A stretch of 35,152 nucleotides of DNA from Chloroflexota bacterium (GCA_030550675.1 JAUQOW010000018.1:1-35152), one strand, 5' to 3'. Positions 7,004-15,126 are shown, numbered from the stretch's first letter. Notes: generated from the sequence alone by a model not told the origin. Made by a program: numbers and translations.

Positions 7004-7615
7004 ATGGATACCGTCTCTTTCGTTCCTGAAGCCATGCCGCCGCGCGACGCCTATCGACTGTTGGTCAGCAGCGTCGTGCCGCGCCCCATTGGTTGGGCTT
7101 CGACCATCGGCGCCGACGGGTCGATCAATCTGGCGCCGTTTTCTTTCTTCAATGCCGTTGGCGGACCGATGCCGTTCGTCATGATCTCAGTCAGCCGTCG
7201 CGCTGGCGCGGTTAAGGATACCCTGCGGAATGTCACCGAGACCGGCGAGATGGTGCTGAACATCGTCAACGAGGAGCTGGCGCCGCAAATGAATATCACA
7301 TCGGGCGACTGGGCGTATGGCGAGAATGAGTTCGAGCGCGCCGGTCTCGAAGCGGCGCCGTCGGTCGATGTGCGTCCGCCGCGCGTCGCGGCGGCGCCGG
7401 TGGCGATGGAGGTGAAAGTGACGCAGATCGTGCCGGTCGAGGGCAGCAGTTATACCATGATCATCGGGCGCGTCGTGCGTTTCCATATCCGCCGCGACCT
7501 GCTGCGCCCCGATGGGACGGTCGATCCGGTGCGGCTGAACCCGGTGGCGCGGCTGAGCGGCGATGAATACGCCCGGCTTGGCGAGGTCTTCACGATGCCG
7601 CGACCGGAAGTGTAA
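7004..7615 (+). CDS. Flavin reductase-like (FMN-binding split-barrel) protein
   Basis: 203 residues of the flavin reductase-like/DIM6-NTAB family, which bind FMN in a split-barrel dimer and pass electrons from NAD(P)H or act as flavoprotein oxidoreductases. Seen: MPPRDAYRLLVSSVVPRPIGWASTIGA at the N-terminus, NLAPFSFFNAVGGPMPFVMISVSRR (FMN phosphate and isoalloxazine contacts in the family), DTLRNVTETGEMVLNIV, and a C-terminal RLNPVARLSGDEYARLGEVFTM typical of the subgroup. Start chosen at the ATG behind AGGAAG (6993-6998); a TTG 36 bases upstream lies within the operator palindrome. Length is normal. It is monocistronic; the extended -10 of parA starts right after its stop. Physiological substrate unknown. 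Confidence 0.88.
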   Translation: MDTVSFVPEAMPPRDAYRLLVSSVVPRPIGWASTIGADGSINLAPFSFFNAVGGPMPFVMISVSRRAGAVKDTLRNVTETGEMVLNIVNEELAPQMNITSGDWAYGENEFERAGLEAAPSVDVRPPRVAAAPVAMEVKVTQIVPVEGSSYTMIIGRVVRFHIRRDLLRPDGTVDPVRLNPVARLSGDEYARLGEVFTMPRPEV

Positions 7616-7633
7616 CGCAGTGCGCTATGCACA

Positions 7634-7642
7634 TGCTATAAT
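7634..7642 (+). promoter_or_regulatory. Extended -10 promoter of the parA-hydrolase pair
   Basis: TGC-TATAAT is a consensus extended -10. The transcript should start near 7649, just past the GTG at 7648, so the translation start must be the later ATG at 7699. Confidence 0.65.
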
Positions 7643-7698
7643 AGCGCGTGGAGCACATAGCGCCACACGGGAGTCTCCCCTCTTCAGGTGCATCATCT

Positions 7699-8469
7699 AT
7701 GGGATCGGTCATCGCACTGGCAATGCAGAAGGGCGGGGTCGGCAAAACGACTACTGCGCTCAGTCTTGGCGCGGCGCTCGCGGCGCGCGGGCGGCGTGTG
7801 CTGTTGATCGACATCGATCCGCAGGCGAATCTGACCCAGGGACTCGGCATTGACCCATCACAACTGGAGTACAGCGTCTACGAGGTGCTGCTCAACCCGG
7901 AGCGTGGTAGCGCGTTTGCGACAATCACCACCAGCGATGGCGTCGATCTGATCCCCTCATCGCTGCTGCTGGCGGGTGCGGAACTTGAACTGGCCGGGCG
8001 CGTCGGGCGCGAGTTGCTGCTGCGCAAGGCGTTGCGCACCGCGCGCGAAACCTACGACTATATCCTGATCGATCCGCCGCCGTCGCTCGGATTGTTCTCG
8101 CTCAATGCGCTCGCTGCTGCGCAGTGGGTGCTTGTGCCGCTGCAACTGCACGCCTATGCGCTCAAAGCCATGCCGCAACTGGAGCAGACCATCGACCTGG
8201 TGCGCGAGATCAACCCGGAACTCGCCATCGGCGGCGTGCTCTGCACCCTCGCTGACCGCCGCACAAATCTGAGCCACGAGATTGAACGACAGGTGCGCGA
8301 ACGCTATGGTTCACTCGTGTTTCAAACCGTCATTCCGATGAATGTCAAGCTTGCCGAGGCGCCCAACGCCGGCATGCCGATCCATCGCTATGCGCCCGGA
8401 AGCGTCGGTGCGCAGGCGTACAGTGCGCTGGCTGACGAACTTGAACTGCGATTGACCCATACGAGGTGA
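7699..8469 (+). CDS. Orphan ParA-family ATPase
   Basis: 256 residues of the ParA/Soj class of DNA-gradient partition ATPases. The deviant Walker A QKGGVGKTTT (10-19) has the signature Lys11 and the phosphate-binding Lys16. Walker A' is IDIDPQANLTQGLG and Walker B ILIDPPPSLG. It is about chromosomal ParA length and lacks the extra N-terminal HTH of plasmid P1-type ParA. No parB is next to it; the following gene overlaps and is a hydrolase. Orphan ParAs often position cargo (carboxysomes, chemoreceptors, storage granules) through a partner with a short basic N-terminal peptide. The hydrolase carries two such peptides (see its entry). If this is instead the main chromosomal ParA, parB must lie elsewhere. 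Family certain, cargo unknown. Confidence 0.9.
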   Translation: MGSVIALAMQKGGVGKTTTALSLGAALAARGRRVLLIDIDPQANLTQGLGIDPSQLEYSVYEVLLNPERGSAFATITTSDGVDLIPSSLLLAGAELELAGRVGRELLLRKALRTARETYDYILIDPPPSLGLFSLNALAAAQWVLVPLQLHAYALKAMPQLEQTIDLVREINPELAIGGVLCTLADRRTNLSHEIERQVRERYGSLVFQTVIPMNVKLAEAPNAGMPIHRYAPGSVGAQAYSALADELELRLTHTR

Positions 8470-8471
8470 AG

Positions 8472-9551
8472 ATGAGCGCTGAACCTCCCTCGGACAACCC
8501 GACTCCTATTCGACGGGGCAAAGGGTTGCGCCTGTCGGTCACATCGTCCGACGCCGATATTCCTGCCGCTGAGTCCGGCGACGAAACGCTGCGTCGCGGA
8601 CAAGGGCTTCGTCTGTCCGTCCACGACCCGACGGCAGCCTCATCGCCGTCAACCCTCTTGCGTGAACTGATCGGCGCCCCGCAGGTCATCGAACTATCGC
8701 ACGGTCCGCTGGCATATCGCGCCGCCGGGCATGGTCCGCCGCTCATCCTGCTCCACGGTTGGGCGGCTTCGTCGCGCTACTGGCTCATCACGCTGGCGGA
8801 CCTGTCCGCCGATTTTCGCGTGTATGCGCTCGATCTGCCGGGATTTGGCGACTCCCCGGCGCTGCCTGAGCCGGGGACGGTCGCCCGGCAGGCGCAGGCT
8901 GTCCTTGAGTTTGCCGATGCGCTTGGTCTGACAACCTTCGACATCAATGGTCATTCATATGGCGCAGCGGTGGCTGTGACGCTGGCAGCCAGCCAGCCGC
9001 AGCGAGTGCGACGCCTGGTGATGACGTCGCTGGGCGCGATTGGCAGCGAGATTGAGCGCCTGATCTTTGCGCTTGCGCGCGCGCCGCTCGACCTGACGCT
9101 GCGCATCGGGTATCCCTGGCTCAACCTGATCGCGCCGTGGGTCGAGCTGTGGCGACCGTTCGCCACGGCGCTGTTGTGCGTTCCGCCGCTGCCGCAACTG
9201 CTGGCGGCGCGCTTTATCGAGAACGGGCTGCGCGAGAAGTGGATGCTCCAGGAAGGGATCGTCGATCTGACGAAGATGGACCTGCGGGCGCACCTCATGG
9301 CAGTTGTAAGCGTCGGCGACCCGCAGGTGTTCGACGCTATGTGCAACGCCCCGCAGCCAACGCTGCTGATCGGCGGCGCTGGAGACCAGATTATGCCGCC
9401 GGAGTCGCTGCACGCAGCGGCTGCGGTGCTGCGCCGTCCGCGCCTGGCGCTGATCGAACAGTGCGGTCACATCCCGATGATTGAACAGCCGGATGCGTAC
9501 CACGCCGCGTTGCGGTCGTTCCTGCTCGATGGAGCGTCCGAACCGTTGTAA
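8472..9551 (+). CDS. Alpha/beta hydrolase with duplicated basic N-terminal peptide
   Basis: 359 residues. The catalytic domain (about 70-355) is a standard alpha/beta hydrolase: oxyanion loop HGWAAS (95-100), nucleophile elbow GHSYG with Ser162, Asp305 in GGAGDQIMP and His333 in CGHIPMIEQP. The 65-residue N-terminal tail is unusual. It is polar and disordered-looking and holds RRGKGLRLSV (14-23) and RRGQGLRLSV (41-50). Start chosen at the ATG with GAGG (8463-8466) five bases upstream; a GTG at 8466 overlaps that site. The ribosome site lies in the end of parA, so the genes are co-transcribed and coupled. The tail could be a ParA-binding peptide, making this enzyme, or a body it binds, the cargo. 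Substrate (ester, lipid or polyester) is not predictable. Confidence 0.88.
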   Translation: MSAEPPSDNPTPIRRGKGLRLSVTSSDADIPAAESGDETLRRGQGLRLSVHDPTAASSPSTLLRELIGAPQVIELSHGPLAYRAAGHGPPLILLHGWAASSRYWLITLADLSADFRVYALDLPGFGDSPALPEPGTVARQAQAVLEFADALGLTTFDINGHSYGAAVAVTLAASQPQRVRRLVMTSLGAIGSEIERLIFALARAPLDLTLRIGYPWLNLIAPWVELWRPFATALLCVPPLPQLLAARFIENGLREKWMLQEGIVDLTKMDLRAHLMAVVSVGDPQVFDAMCNAPQPTLLIGGAGDQIMPPESLHAAAAVLRRPRLALIEQCGHIPMIEQPDAYHAALRSFLLDGASEPL

Positions 9552-9562
9552 TCCAATAATGC

Positions 9563-9613
9563 AATAAAACTGCGGAGAGACGTTGCAATGCAATGTCTCT
9601 CCGCAGTTTTATT
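9563..9613. terminator. Bidirectional terminator, 19-bp perfect stem
   Basis: AATAAAACTGCGGAGAGAC (9563-9581) and its exact inverse complement (9595-9613) flank a 13-base loop. The stem ends in A4 on one side and T4 on the other, so it works in both directions for the convergent hydrolase and cytochrome genes. It runs into the cytochrome stop codon. Confidence 0.88.
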
Positions 9614-10028
9614 ACCGCCTCAACGTCCGCAGATACGCTATCAAATCCGCCATCTGCTGGTCACTCAGAGCGCGCCCTGGCATCACGCCAATCCGCCCCT
9701 GGTTGGTGGTTCGGATGAAGGCGGCGACATTCTCCTCGGTGCGCGGCGCGCCGTTGGGCAGCATTCCGCCGTAGTCCACCCCTGGCGGATAGACCGGTCC
9801 TTCCGGCTGCAAGACGCCTGCCATCCCGGTGCCAACCCGAAACTCAGTAGTGGTCGTATGACAGGCGCTGCACCCGGCGCGTTCAAAGACGATCCGCCCG
9901 CGCGCCGCATCGCCGACGATTGGTCCGCTGGCAGGCGCATCGGGAGACCTGCCGAGCGTATTCGCCGCCAGCAGCAACGCTCCCAGCACCAGCGCCACGC
10001 CGATTGCCATCCGAATCAATGGTTGCAT
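9612..10028 (-). CDS. Membrane-anchored c-type cytochrome
   Basis: 138 residues. An uncleaved signal anchor (about 6-24) is followed by a linker and one class I cytochrome c domain. The heme attachment motif is CSACH (53-57) and the probable distal ligand is Met116 in VMPGRALSDQQMADLIAYLRTL. The domain faces the outer side of the membrane and should carry electrons in respiration or photosynthesis. The gene starts four bases after the stop of the large AAR-like gene, so they form an operon. The functional link is obscure, as an acyl reductase would use NADPH. The start ATG is well placed and size is normal. Confidence 0.9.
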   Translation of the reverse strand: MQPLIRMAIGVALVLGALLLAANTLGRSPDAPASGPIVGDAARGRIVFERAGCSACHTTTTEFRVGTGMAGVLQPEGPVYPPGVDYGGMLPNGAPRTEENVAAFIRTTNQGRIGVMPGRALSDQQMADLIAYLRTLRR

Positions 10029-10032
10029 ATCG

Positions 10033-12219
10033 TTACTGCACCCGCGCCTGCCGTCGCAACGCGATCAGGCTCAGGGCGACTGCGCCAACGCCAGCCCACC
10101 CCCACGCAGCGGAGTGTTTGCCGCGTCGCGCGGCGCGCACCCCCTTCGCCATCTCCGGGATCGACTTCAGCCGCTCCTTCGCCTCGGCTTTGCGCCGTGC
10201 GAACAGTTCGGGATCGGCGCGCAATTCCTCCGCCAGTTTGCGTTTGTGCATGATCTGTTCTTCAGTGATGTACTCCTCAAAGGAGCGCAGCGGCGCAAGC
10301 CGATACCCGTGTTTGCGGAAGAGGCGGTAGATCTCCTTGACCCGCTCAGGCGAAATGTTGCGCCCCAGCGTGTAATCCTCGAAGCGCCCTTCCATTGCCA
10401 GCAGCGACGTTTCCGCCAGACAGGCGTAGACCGTCTTTGGCGGCAAGCCAATGTCGTACCCGATCTCGACATCGCCGGGGATGATCACCTCGCCGCTCTC
10501 GATCACCAGAATATCGGGGCGGAGCGCCGCTTCCGCCGGGTTGATGTCCGGCGGGCGCGCCACGTCGCAGATGATCGCGCCCGGCTTGCACTCGGTCACG
10601 TCCAGCACCCGCTGACCAAAGGCGGAGGTGGCGGTGATGATCAGGTCGCACTCGCCCGCCAGACTGTTGGCGTGGGTCGAGATGACGACGCGCGCACCCG
10701 GCGTTTCGCGCTCGATCAGGCGCTTCAGATCGATCAACTTCTCCGGTTCAATTGAGACCAGCACGACGTCCTTCGTGGCTTGCGCCGCCAGCCGCGCACA
10801 GGCGGAGCCGATTGAACCGGTCGCGCCGATGACCATAATTCTACCACGGCTCAGGTCGTGATACCCCATCATGCGCGCTGCAATCTTGGCAGTCTCCAGA
10901 GTTGCGGCGACGGTCAGGCTGTTGCCGCTGGTGATAGCGATGTCGGCTTCGTTAGCGACGGTGATGCCTGCATCGCCGACGACGCTGGTGAAGGCGCCAA
11001 GCCCCATGATGCGCGCGCCGAGCCGCTCGGCGAGGTGCGCCGCCTGATTGAGCAGATTGTAGGTGAAGCGCGGGCTGTGCTTCATCATCTGGCGCGGCGT
11101 TGCGCCCAGCGAGATCAGATAGCCCTCGATGCGCTGCCCCGTCGTCGGCGAACGCCCGCCGGTGATCTTGCCGACGTAGATCGGCGGCACGTAAGCGGCA
11201 GCGGCTTCAACGATCGTATCGGGAATGTAGCGCGTCCAGTAAAACGGCGGGTAATCGTGAATGAATTTGACGCTCAGCGGGTGAATCACAAACGCGAACT
11301 TGTTAATGCCAACCGCTTCCGGCTGTAACGTCACAACTGCTGGCGCCCAGTCCAGGTCCGCCAGCAGGTCGAGGTAGGTGTCCTCGGTCAGCGGCGTCTG
11401 CGGATCGGGGCGCAGCGCCGCCAGCAGCGCCTCGATGGTTGCCGCAGAGTGACGCGCAATCTCGCCCTTGCCGCTGAGGGACGGCATCAGCGTAATCAAC
11501 GTTTCGACGCCGCGCTCGCGCAGATCGGCGATGTCTTCATCCGTGGCCGCTTCGACGATGACCATCTTCCGATCCAGGCGTTCCGGCGCGAAGCGACGGA
11601 TGGCGGCGATATTCCCCGCCAGAATGTCTGCCCAGACGAAGCTGCCCTGATGGTGCGGCGCGCCAGTGATGCCAGCGATGGTCTCAAATGAGGCTTCCCT
11701 GAGCGCTTCGAGCGTCGGCGCCGCCGCCTGATCAAGGGTTTGCGCGCTCCCGACGCCTGGCGCGTCGGGGAGACCGAAGAAGATCTGCGGGTCGGCGAAG
11801 CGCAGCGCCGGAGTCCGGCGCGCCAGCGCCTGCGCCAGCCCTTCGTGATTGACGCCAGGAACGAACAGCACGCGCTTCTGGTTGAAGATCAGCGGATGGG
11901 CGCGTTCGGCAAGAATGACGCCCCAGCGTTCAAGTTCGGGACGCACGCCGCTGCCGTCGACAACCGGCGTCGCTCGCGCCGCAGCGGGCAGATCAGCGCC
12001 AATGGCGTGCTGGACCTGCGCATTGCCCAGGCGTAGCACGGCAGGCATGCCTTCCAGTCCAATCGCGTCAACTGCGCCGTCATGCTCGGCGATGAGAGCG
12101 CGAGCGCGCGCAATGTCGCCGCCGCAGCCAATGCGGCGCACCTCGACTTCCTGGTTCAAAAAGGTGACTGGCGAGACCATGTCGCCTTCGCCAAGGTGAA
12201 TGATAAGGACTCGCTTCAT
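10033..12219 (-). CDS. Acyl-ACP-reductase-like (AAR-like) dehydrogenase with large N-terminal extension
   Basis: 728 residues. Residues about 305-645 follow the cyanobacterial long-chain acyl-ACP reductase (AAR) pattern. There is [17 protein letters not shown], then a nucleotide-binding loop [17 protein letters not shown] (464-480), and [15 protein letters not shown] with Cys600. Next come YTLGRN and [14 protein letters not shown], which match the FACFAES...WGRN...KHGF stretch of AAR around its catalytic Cys. AARs reduce fatty acyl-ACP/CoA to aldehyde with NADPH. The N-terminal 300 residues look like a separate alpha/beta domain that I do not recognise. A Lys/Glu-rich helix (650-700) and a C-terminal membrane anchor (about 704-722) follow. 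Start chosen at ATG 12219 behind AGGAGG; the frame is open to 12501 through a repeat. It is followed by the cytochrome c gene. A quinate/shikimate-dehydrogenase-like activity is the alternative. Confidence 0.75.
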   Translation of the reverse strand: MKRVLIIHLGEGDMVSPVTFLNQEVEVRRIGCGGDIARARALIAEHDGAVDAIGLEGMPAVLRLGNAQVQHAIGADLPAAARATPVVDGSGVRPELERWGVILAERAHPLIFNQKRVLFVPGVNHEGLAQALARRTPALRFADPQIFFGLPDAPGVGSAQTLDQAAAPTLEALREASFETIAGITGAPHHQGSFVWADILAGNIAAIRRFAPERLDRKMVIVEAATDEDIADLRERGVETLITLMPSLSGKGEIARHSAATIEALLAALRPDPQTPLTEDTYLDLLADLDWAPAVVTLQPEAVGINKFAFVIHPLSVKFIHDYPPFYWTRYIPDTIVEAAAAYVPPIYVGKITGGRSPTTGQRIEGYLISLGATPRQMMKHSPRFTYNLLNQAAHLAERLGARIMGLGAFTSVVGDAGITVANEADIAITSGNSLTVAATLETAKIAARMMGYHDLSRGRIMVIGATGSIGSACARLAAQATKDVVLVSIEPEKLIDLKRLIERETPGARVVISTHANSLAGECDLIITATSAFGQRVLDVTECKPGAIICDVARPPDINPAEAALRPDILVIESGEVIIPGDVEIGYDIGLPPKTVYACLAETSLLAMEGRFEDYTLGRNISPERVKEIYRLFRKHGYRLAPLRSFEEYITEEQIMHKRKLAEELRADPELFARRKAEAKERLKSIPEMAKGVRAARRGKHSAAWGWAGVGAVALSLIALRRQARVQ

Positions 12220-12277
12220 AGATTTCCGCCTCCTCGCAGCGCCGCGACCGGCGGCGCCTACGAACGCACTTATTGTC

Positions 12278-12286
12278 AGGGTAGCA
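12278..12286 (-). promoter_or_regulatory. Possible extended -10 for the AAR-like gene
   Basis: On the minus strand TGC-TACCCT lies about 59 bases ahead of the start codon. It resembles the other TGC-TA promoters here, but its last bases are poor. Confidence 0.3.
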
Positions 12287-12339
12287 CGGCGGCGCATCCC
12301 GGCGCGGAAACAAATGGCGACGCCGGGTTTACAACCTGC

Positions 12340-12400
12340 TACTTTTTGATGAGAGATGAGCGGCAAGGGGCAAGAGGCGCAAGGGGCAGGGGCGTCGCTT
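12340..12400. repeat. Purine-rich short-period repeat
   Basis: GATGAGAGATGAGCGGCAAG and GGGGCAAGAGGCGCAAGGGG form degenerate short-period DNA. The gene-free stretch 12220-12600 holds this, the possible AAR promoter and the dispersed repeat at 12436-12545; otherwise I see nothing in it. Confidence 0.5.
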
Positions 12401-12435
12401 TTCCTCGTCCTCCAGGCTCTCTTAGGACGATCCAC

Positions 12436-12545
12436 GAGATGTTGGACAATCTTGTGATTAGCGCTGGCTTCGACAGGCTCAGCCAGCGCCAACCGATCCA
12501 CAAGTGCAAGCGTGATTGTGCGGGTTTAGTTGATCTTCCCATCAG
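12436..12545 (+). repeat. Dispersed hairpin-bearing repeat, copy 1
   Basis: The centre is a perfect 9-bp hairpin, GCGCTGGCT (12461-12469) and AGCCAGCGC (12481-12489), with loop TCGACAGGCTC. Flanks match the inverted copy at 25300-25412: TTGGACAATCT to the left, then AACCG..., GTGCA.GC, GGTTTA and TTGATCT to the right. The core TTCGACAGGCTCAG is a known REP-like motif of many bacteria. Confidence 0.75.
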
Positions 12546-12600
12546 GTGTAGCGTTTTGCCGTCCCATCAGACCGCGGGAGTTGTTCTCCGTCCCAATGTA

Positions 12601-14163
12601 TCATCTCCGGTTCAATTGGGCGTAAATGTCCCGATTCTGGCGGTAGATGCGCACGAAGGCGCGGAATAATTCATCGTAAGTGCGCCGGTGCTCCTGGCGC
12701 GGGTAGAAGGTCGTCGCTACCGGTGCGCTGATTTGACCAAGGGATTGGCATCCAATCGCCGCCGCTGCAATCAGCGCCGCGCCGCGCACATTGGCGAGGA
12801 GCGGATGAGCCGCCTGATGAATGGGACACCCGAGCACATCGGCGAAAATCTGGCACCAGACGGCGGACTGCGCCCCACCGCCGGTCATAATGATCGCGCC
12901 GGGCGAACGTCGTATGAAACGGCGCACCGCGTCGCGCAGCCAGCGCATATTGTAGGCGACCCCTTCCATCACGGCGCGCGCCATCTGCGCCCGCGTCGTC
13001 GTCAGCGACAGGTTGTGAAACCCGCCGCGCAGCGTGTGATCTTCAACCGGGGTGCGCTCGCCGTAGAGCCAGGGAGTGAAGATCAGCCCGCCGCTGCCAG
13101 GCGCTTCGCGCTCTACCATACGGTTCAGCGCCGTATAAAATCCATCCGGACGCGACGTTGCAAGCTCATCCTCGGCAAACAACAGGTTGTCGCGCAGAAA
13201 CGTCAGGCAGGCGCCAGCGCATTCCTGCTCGTTGGTCAGCAGGTATTTGCCGGGGATCGCAGAAGGCAACGACGCCATATTGTGAATCAGGTCGGTGCGC
13301 TTGAACGGTACATGGCAAACAAGCCACGACGATGTGCCGACATACAGGTTGGCGTCGTAGTCGCGCACGGCGCCTGCACCCACTGCCGCCGAATGAATAT
13401 CCGCCGACCCGACGGCCACCGGCGCGCCTGGCTCGATACCGAGATGTTCGGCGGCTTCTGGCGTGAGCGAACCCAGAATGTCGGTTGCGCGCCGCAGGTC
13501 GGGCAGTTTCGTGCGCTCAACGCCGGTCAGCGCCAGCAATTGTGGCGCGTATGCGATCCGATCAATTGCGCGGTTGTCGGTCAGCCAGTGAAGCGTGATT
13601 GAATCGAACGATGCAGCGCGCACTCCTGTGAGTCGCAGGTTGATGTAATCCTTCGGTTCGAGAAAGACGCTTGCGGCGCGGTACACATCGGGATGCGCCC
13701 GCCGGAGATACAGGATGTGCGCCAGCGGATCCTTTCCAGCGAGACCAGGTGCGCCGCCAGTGAGTCGGATCCAGGTTGCCAGTTTTGCCAGCCCGTACCC
13801 GGCGACGGATGGACGACCCGCGACCAGAGTATGGATATCCGGCGCGCCGCGCGAATCCATCCAGATAATTGCGTTGGTCAATGGGCGGTTATCGGCGCCA
13901 ACCGCGACCGTGCCCGACCACTGCGCCGTTGCGCCGACAGCAGCGACGCGGGTAACGCCGGTTGCGGCGGTCAGGCGGCGCGCAGCCGCGCCAATTGCCT
14001 CCCACCATTCGACGGCGCTTTGCTCAGCGCCTCCGTCCTGCAACAAATGCAGATGCACCGGCTCGAACTCCCATGCCAGAATATCGCCGCTGAAAGTCGC
14101 CAGCGCCACCTTGGGACCGGAGGTGCCCAGATCGATTGCCAGAATTGGTTCGTCCGACGTCAT
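12601..14163 (-). CDS. FGGY-family carbohydrate kinase, xylulokinase-like
   Basis: 520 residues, normal for FGGY kinases, which phosphorylate sugars such as xylulose with ATP. Seen: the N-terminal phosphate loop LAIDLGTSGPKVALATFSG (about 9-27), AQWSGTVAVGADNRPLTNAIIWMDSRG, FLEPKDYINLRLTG, the catalytic-Asp region VAVGSADIHSAAVGAGAV, and the C-terminal ATP site MTGGGAQSAVWCQIFADVLGCPI. Start chosen at ATG 14163, just ahead of the first strand; a TTG 66 bases upstream falls in low-complexity repeat DNA. Its ribosome site is weak. No sugar transporter or isomerase is adjacent, so the sugar is open. The order of motifs fits XylB better than glycerol or gluconate kinase. Confidence 0.85.
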   Translation of the reverse strand: MTSDEPILAIDLGTSGPKVALATFSGDILAWEFEPVHLHLLQDGGAEQSAVEWWEAIGAAARRLTAATGVTRVAAVGATAQWSGTVAVGADNRPLTNAIIWMDSRGAPDIHTLVAGRPSVAGYGLAKLATWIRLTGGAPGLAGKDPLAHILYLRRAHPDVYRAASVFLEPKDYINLRLTGVRAASFDSITLHWLTDNRAIDRIAYAPQLLALTGVERTKLPDLRRATDILGSLTPEAAEHLGIEPGAPVAVGSADIHSAAVGAGAVRDYDANLYVGTSSWLVCHVPFKRTDLIHNMASLPSAIPGKYLLTNEQECAGACLTFLRDNLLFAEDELATSRPDGFYTALNRMVEREAPGSGGLIFTPWLYGERTPVEDHTLRGGFHNLSLTTTRAQMARAVMEGVAYNMRWLRDAVRRFIRRSPGAIIMTGGGAQSAVWCQIFADVLGCPIHQAAHPLLANVRGAALIAAAAIGCQSLGQISAPVATTFYPRQEHRRTYDELFRAFVRIYRQNRDIYAQLNRR

Positions 14164-14219
14164 TGTTTCTGGACGTGTATCGCGTTGCTTTCCAGCGTTT
14201 CGCCAGACGTTTGATGCAA

Positions 14220-14268
14220 AGGCTCGCAATTGCTTTGCGCTTTGCGTCTTTGCGCCCTTGCGTCATTT
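14220..14268. repeat. CGCAAAG short-period repeat
   Basis: On the minus strand the 99-base gap between the Uma2 and kinase genes is made of degenerate tandem CGCAAAGACGCAAAG-like units. It has no coding content. Confidence 0.55.
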
Positions 14269-14898
14269 TCCCGCTAAGTACGACGATGCGCCAAAGACCT
14301 CATCGACGCTCACGCTGAAGCCTTCGAGCAACGCCGATGTCGCCTGATCGCCGCGACGGAAAACGCCGCAGGGCGCATAGGCGTCGTCGGTCAGCGACAG
14401 GACCGTGATCGTCTCATCCAGCGGATGGACAATCCAGTACTCAGGAATCCCTGCACTGGCATAGTCGCGCACCGTATCGACAGTATCGCGCTCTGGATCG
14501 TCCTCGCTCACCACTTCCAGCACCAGGTCAGCGCCGGACCAGTAGCGGTTCTGCGCTCGCGGGTCATCGGCGCGCAGCAGGAGCAGCAGGTCCGGCTCGC
14601 GGAACGCCGCTGGACCGACCTGCAACCGGAGAGGCGCGAAGAGAACCAGCCCGCCGCGTGGATGCAGGAATGCAAAGAATACGCGGTACAGGAACGCCAG
14701 GATCATCTGATGGCGTTGCGGAGGCATCGGCAGCACCTCCAGCCTGCCGTCGGAAAATTCCACCAGACAAGACGTATGGTCGGTCAGTTTCAGATATTGC
14801 TCGACGGTCCAGAGACCCTGCAGCGGTGCAAGATCAATGGCAACGCCATCAGTTTCGCGCACCAGCAGCATTGGTGATTCGCGGATAATGGTTGTCAT
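14263..14898 (-). CDS. Uma2-family (DUF820) protein, PD-(D/E)XK-like fold
   Basis: 211 residues. Family landmarks: LVEFSDGRLEVLPMPPQRHQMI, then FREPDLLLLL (catalytic Asp strand), ADLVLEVVSEDDPERD (catalytic Glu) and YASAGIPEYWIVHPLDETITVL. Uma2 proteins have a restriction-endonuclease fold and are greatly expanded in Chloroflexota and cyanobacteria; their function is unknown. The Lys expected four residues before the YA pair is Thr here (TVRDYA), unlike the second Uma2 protein in this window, so it may be inactive. Start chosen at ATG 14898 behind AAAGGAGG. It sits directly downstream of a decayed FAD oxidoreductase 5' end and may be expressed from that gene's promoter. Confidence 0.87.
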   Translation of the reverse strand: MTTIIRESPMLLVRETDGVAIDLAPLQGLWTVEQYLKLTDHTSCLVEFSDGRLEVLPMPPQRHQMILAFLYRVFFAFLHPRGGLVLFAPLRLQVGPAAFREPDLLLLLRADDPRAQNRYWSGADLVLEVVSEDDPERDTVDTVRDYASAGIPEYWIVHPLDETITVLSLTDDAYAPCGVFRRGDQATSALLEGFSVSVDEVFGASSYLAGK

Positions 14899-14904
14899 CA
14901 CGTC

Positions 14905-15087
14905 CTCCTTTCTGCACCGCCTGGTGAACTGCCACCGCAGCGCGCAGCGCTTCGCAGCCAGCAACCAGCCCGGCAACCCCCGCACCGATGATTACCACTT
15001 TTTTGGTCGATGCGACAGACCATCAACCGCTGCGATCCCTCGACGGATGATGTTCAGGCGCCCAGTCGTCGAGGGTTCTTTCGACAT
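14905..15087 (-). pseudogene. 5' stump of an FAD-dependent oxidoreductase (amine-oxidase-like), frameshifted
   Basis: From ATG 15087, behind AGGAG, the frame gives MSKEPSTTGRLNIIRRGIAA and runs to a TAG-class stop shortly after RPKKW (TAA). One base out of frame, just past a run of six A (about 14999-15004), it continues KKVVIIGAGVAGLVAG and CEALRAA. That is the FAD-binding beta-alpha-beta fingerprint (GxGxxG) of amine-oxidase/phytoene-desaturase-type flavoproteins. The similarity fades near 14925 and the Uma2 gene begins at 14898. A single missing A would explain the break. The rest of the oxidoreductase is gone, apparently replaced by the Uma2 gene. A sequencing error could cause the frameshift but not the missing body. 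Confidence 0.7.
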
Positions 15088-15126
15088 GGACGCGCTCCTG
15101 CGAGGTGAAAACGGATGCGTGGTGCA

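Noticed and set aside
7648-7698. GTG start for ParA with 17 extra residues
   Set aside because: It lies at or before the expected transcript start given the TATAAT at 7637-7642, and ParA proteins begin just before the Walker motif.
12220-12501. 94-residue N-terminal extension of the AAR-like protein
   Set aside because: It is encoded by the dispersed hairpin repeat and low-complexity DNA; AGGAGG precedes the ATG at 12219.
12688-13602. 304-codon open frame on the plus strand
   Set aside because: Shadow of the FGGY kinase gene; low-complexity Arg-rich translation and no ribosome site.
15037-15075. 9-bp inverted repeat CCCTCGACG/CGTCGAGGG with a 21-base gap
   Set aside because: It falls inside the decayed oxidoreductase frame with no promoter relation; probably chance in GC-rich DNA.
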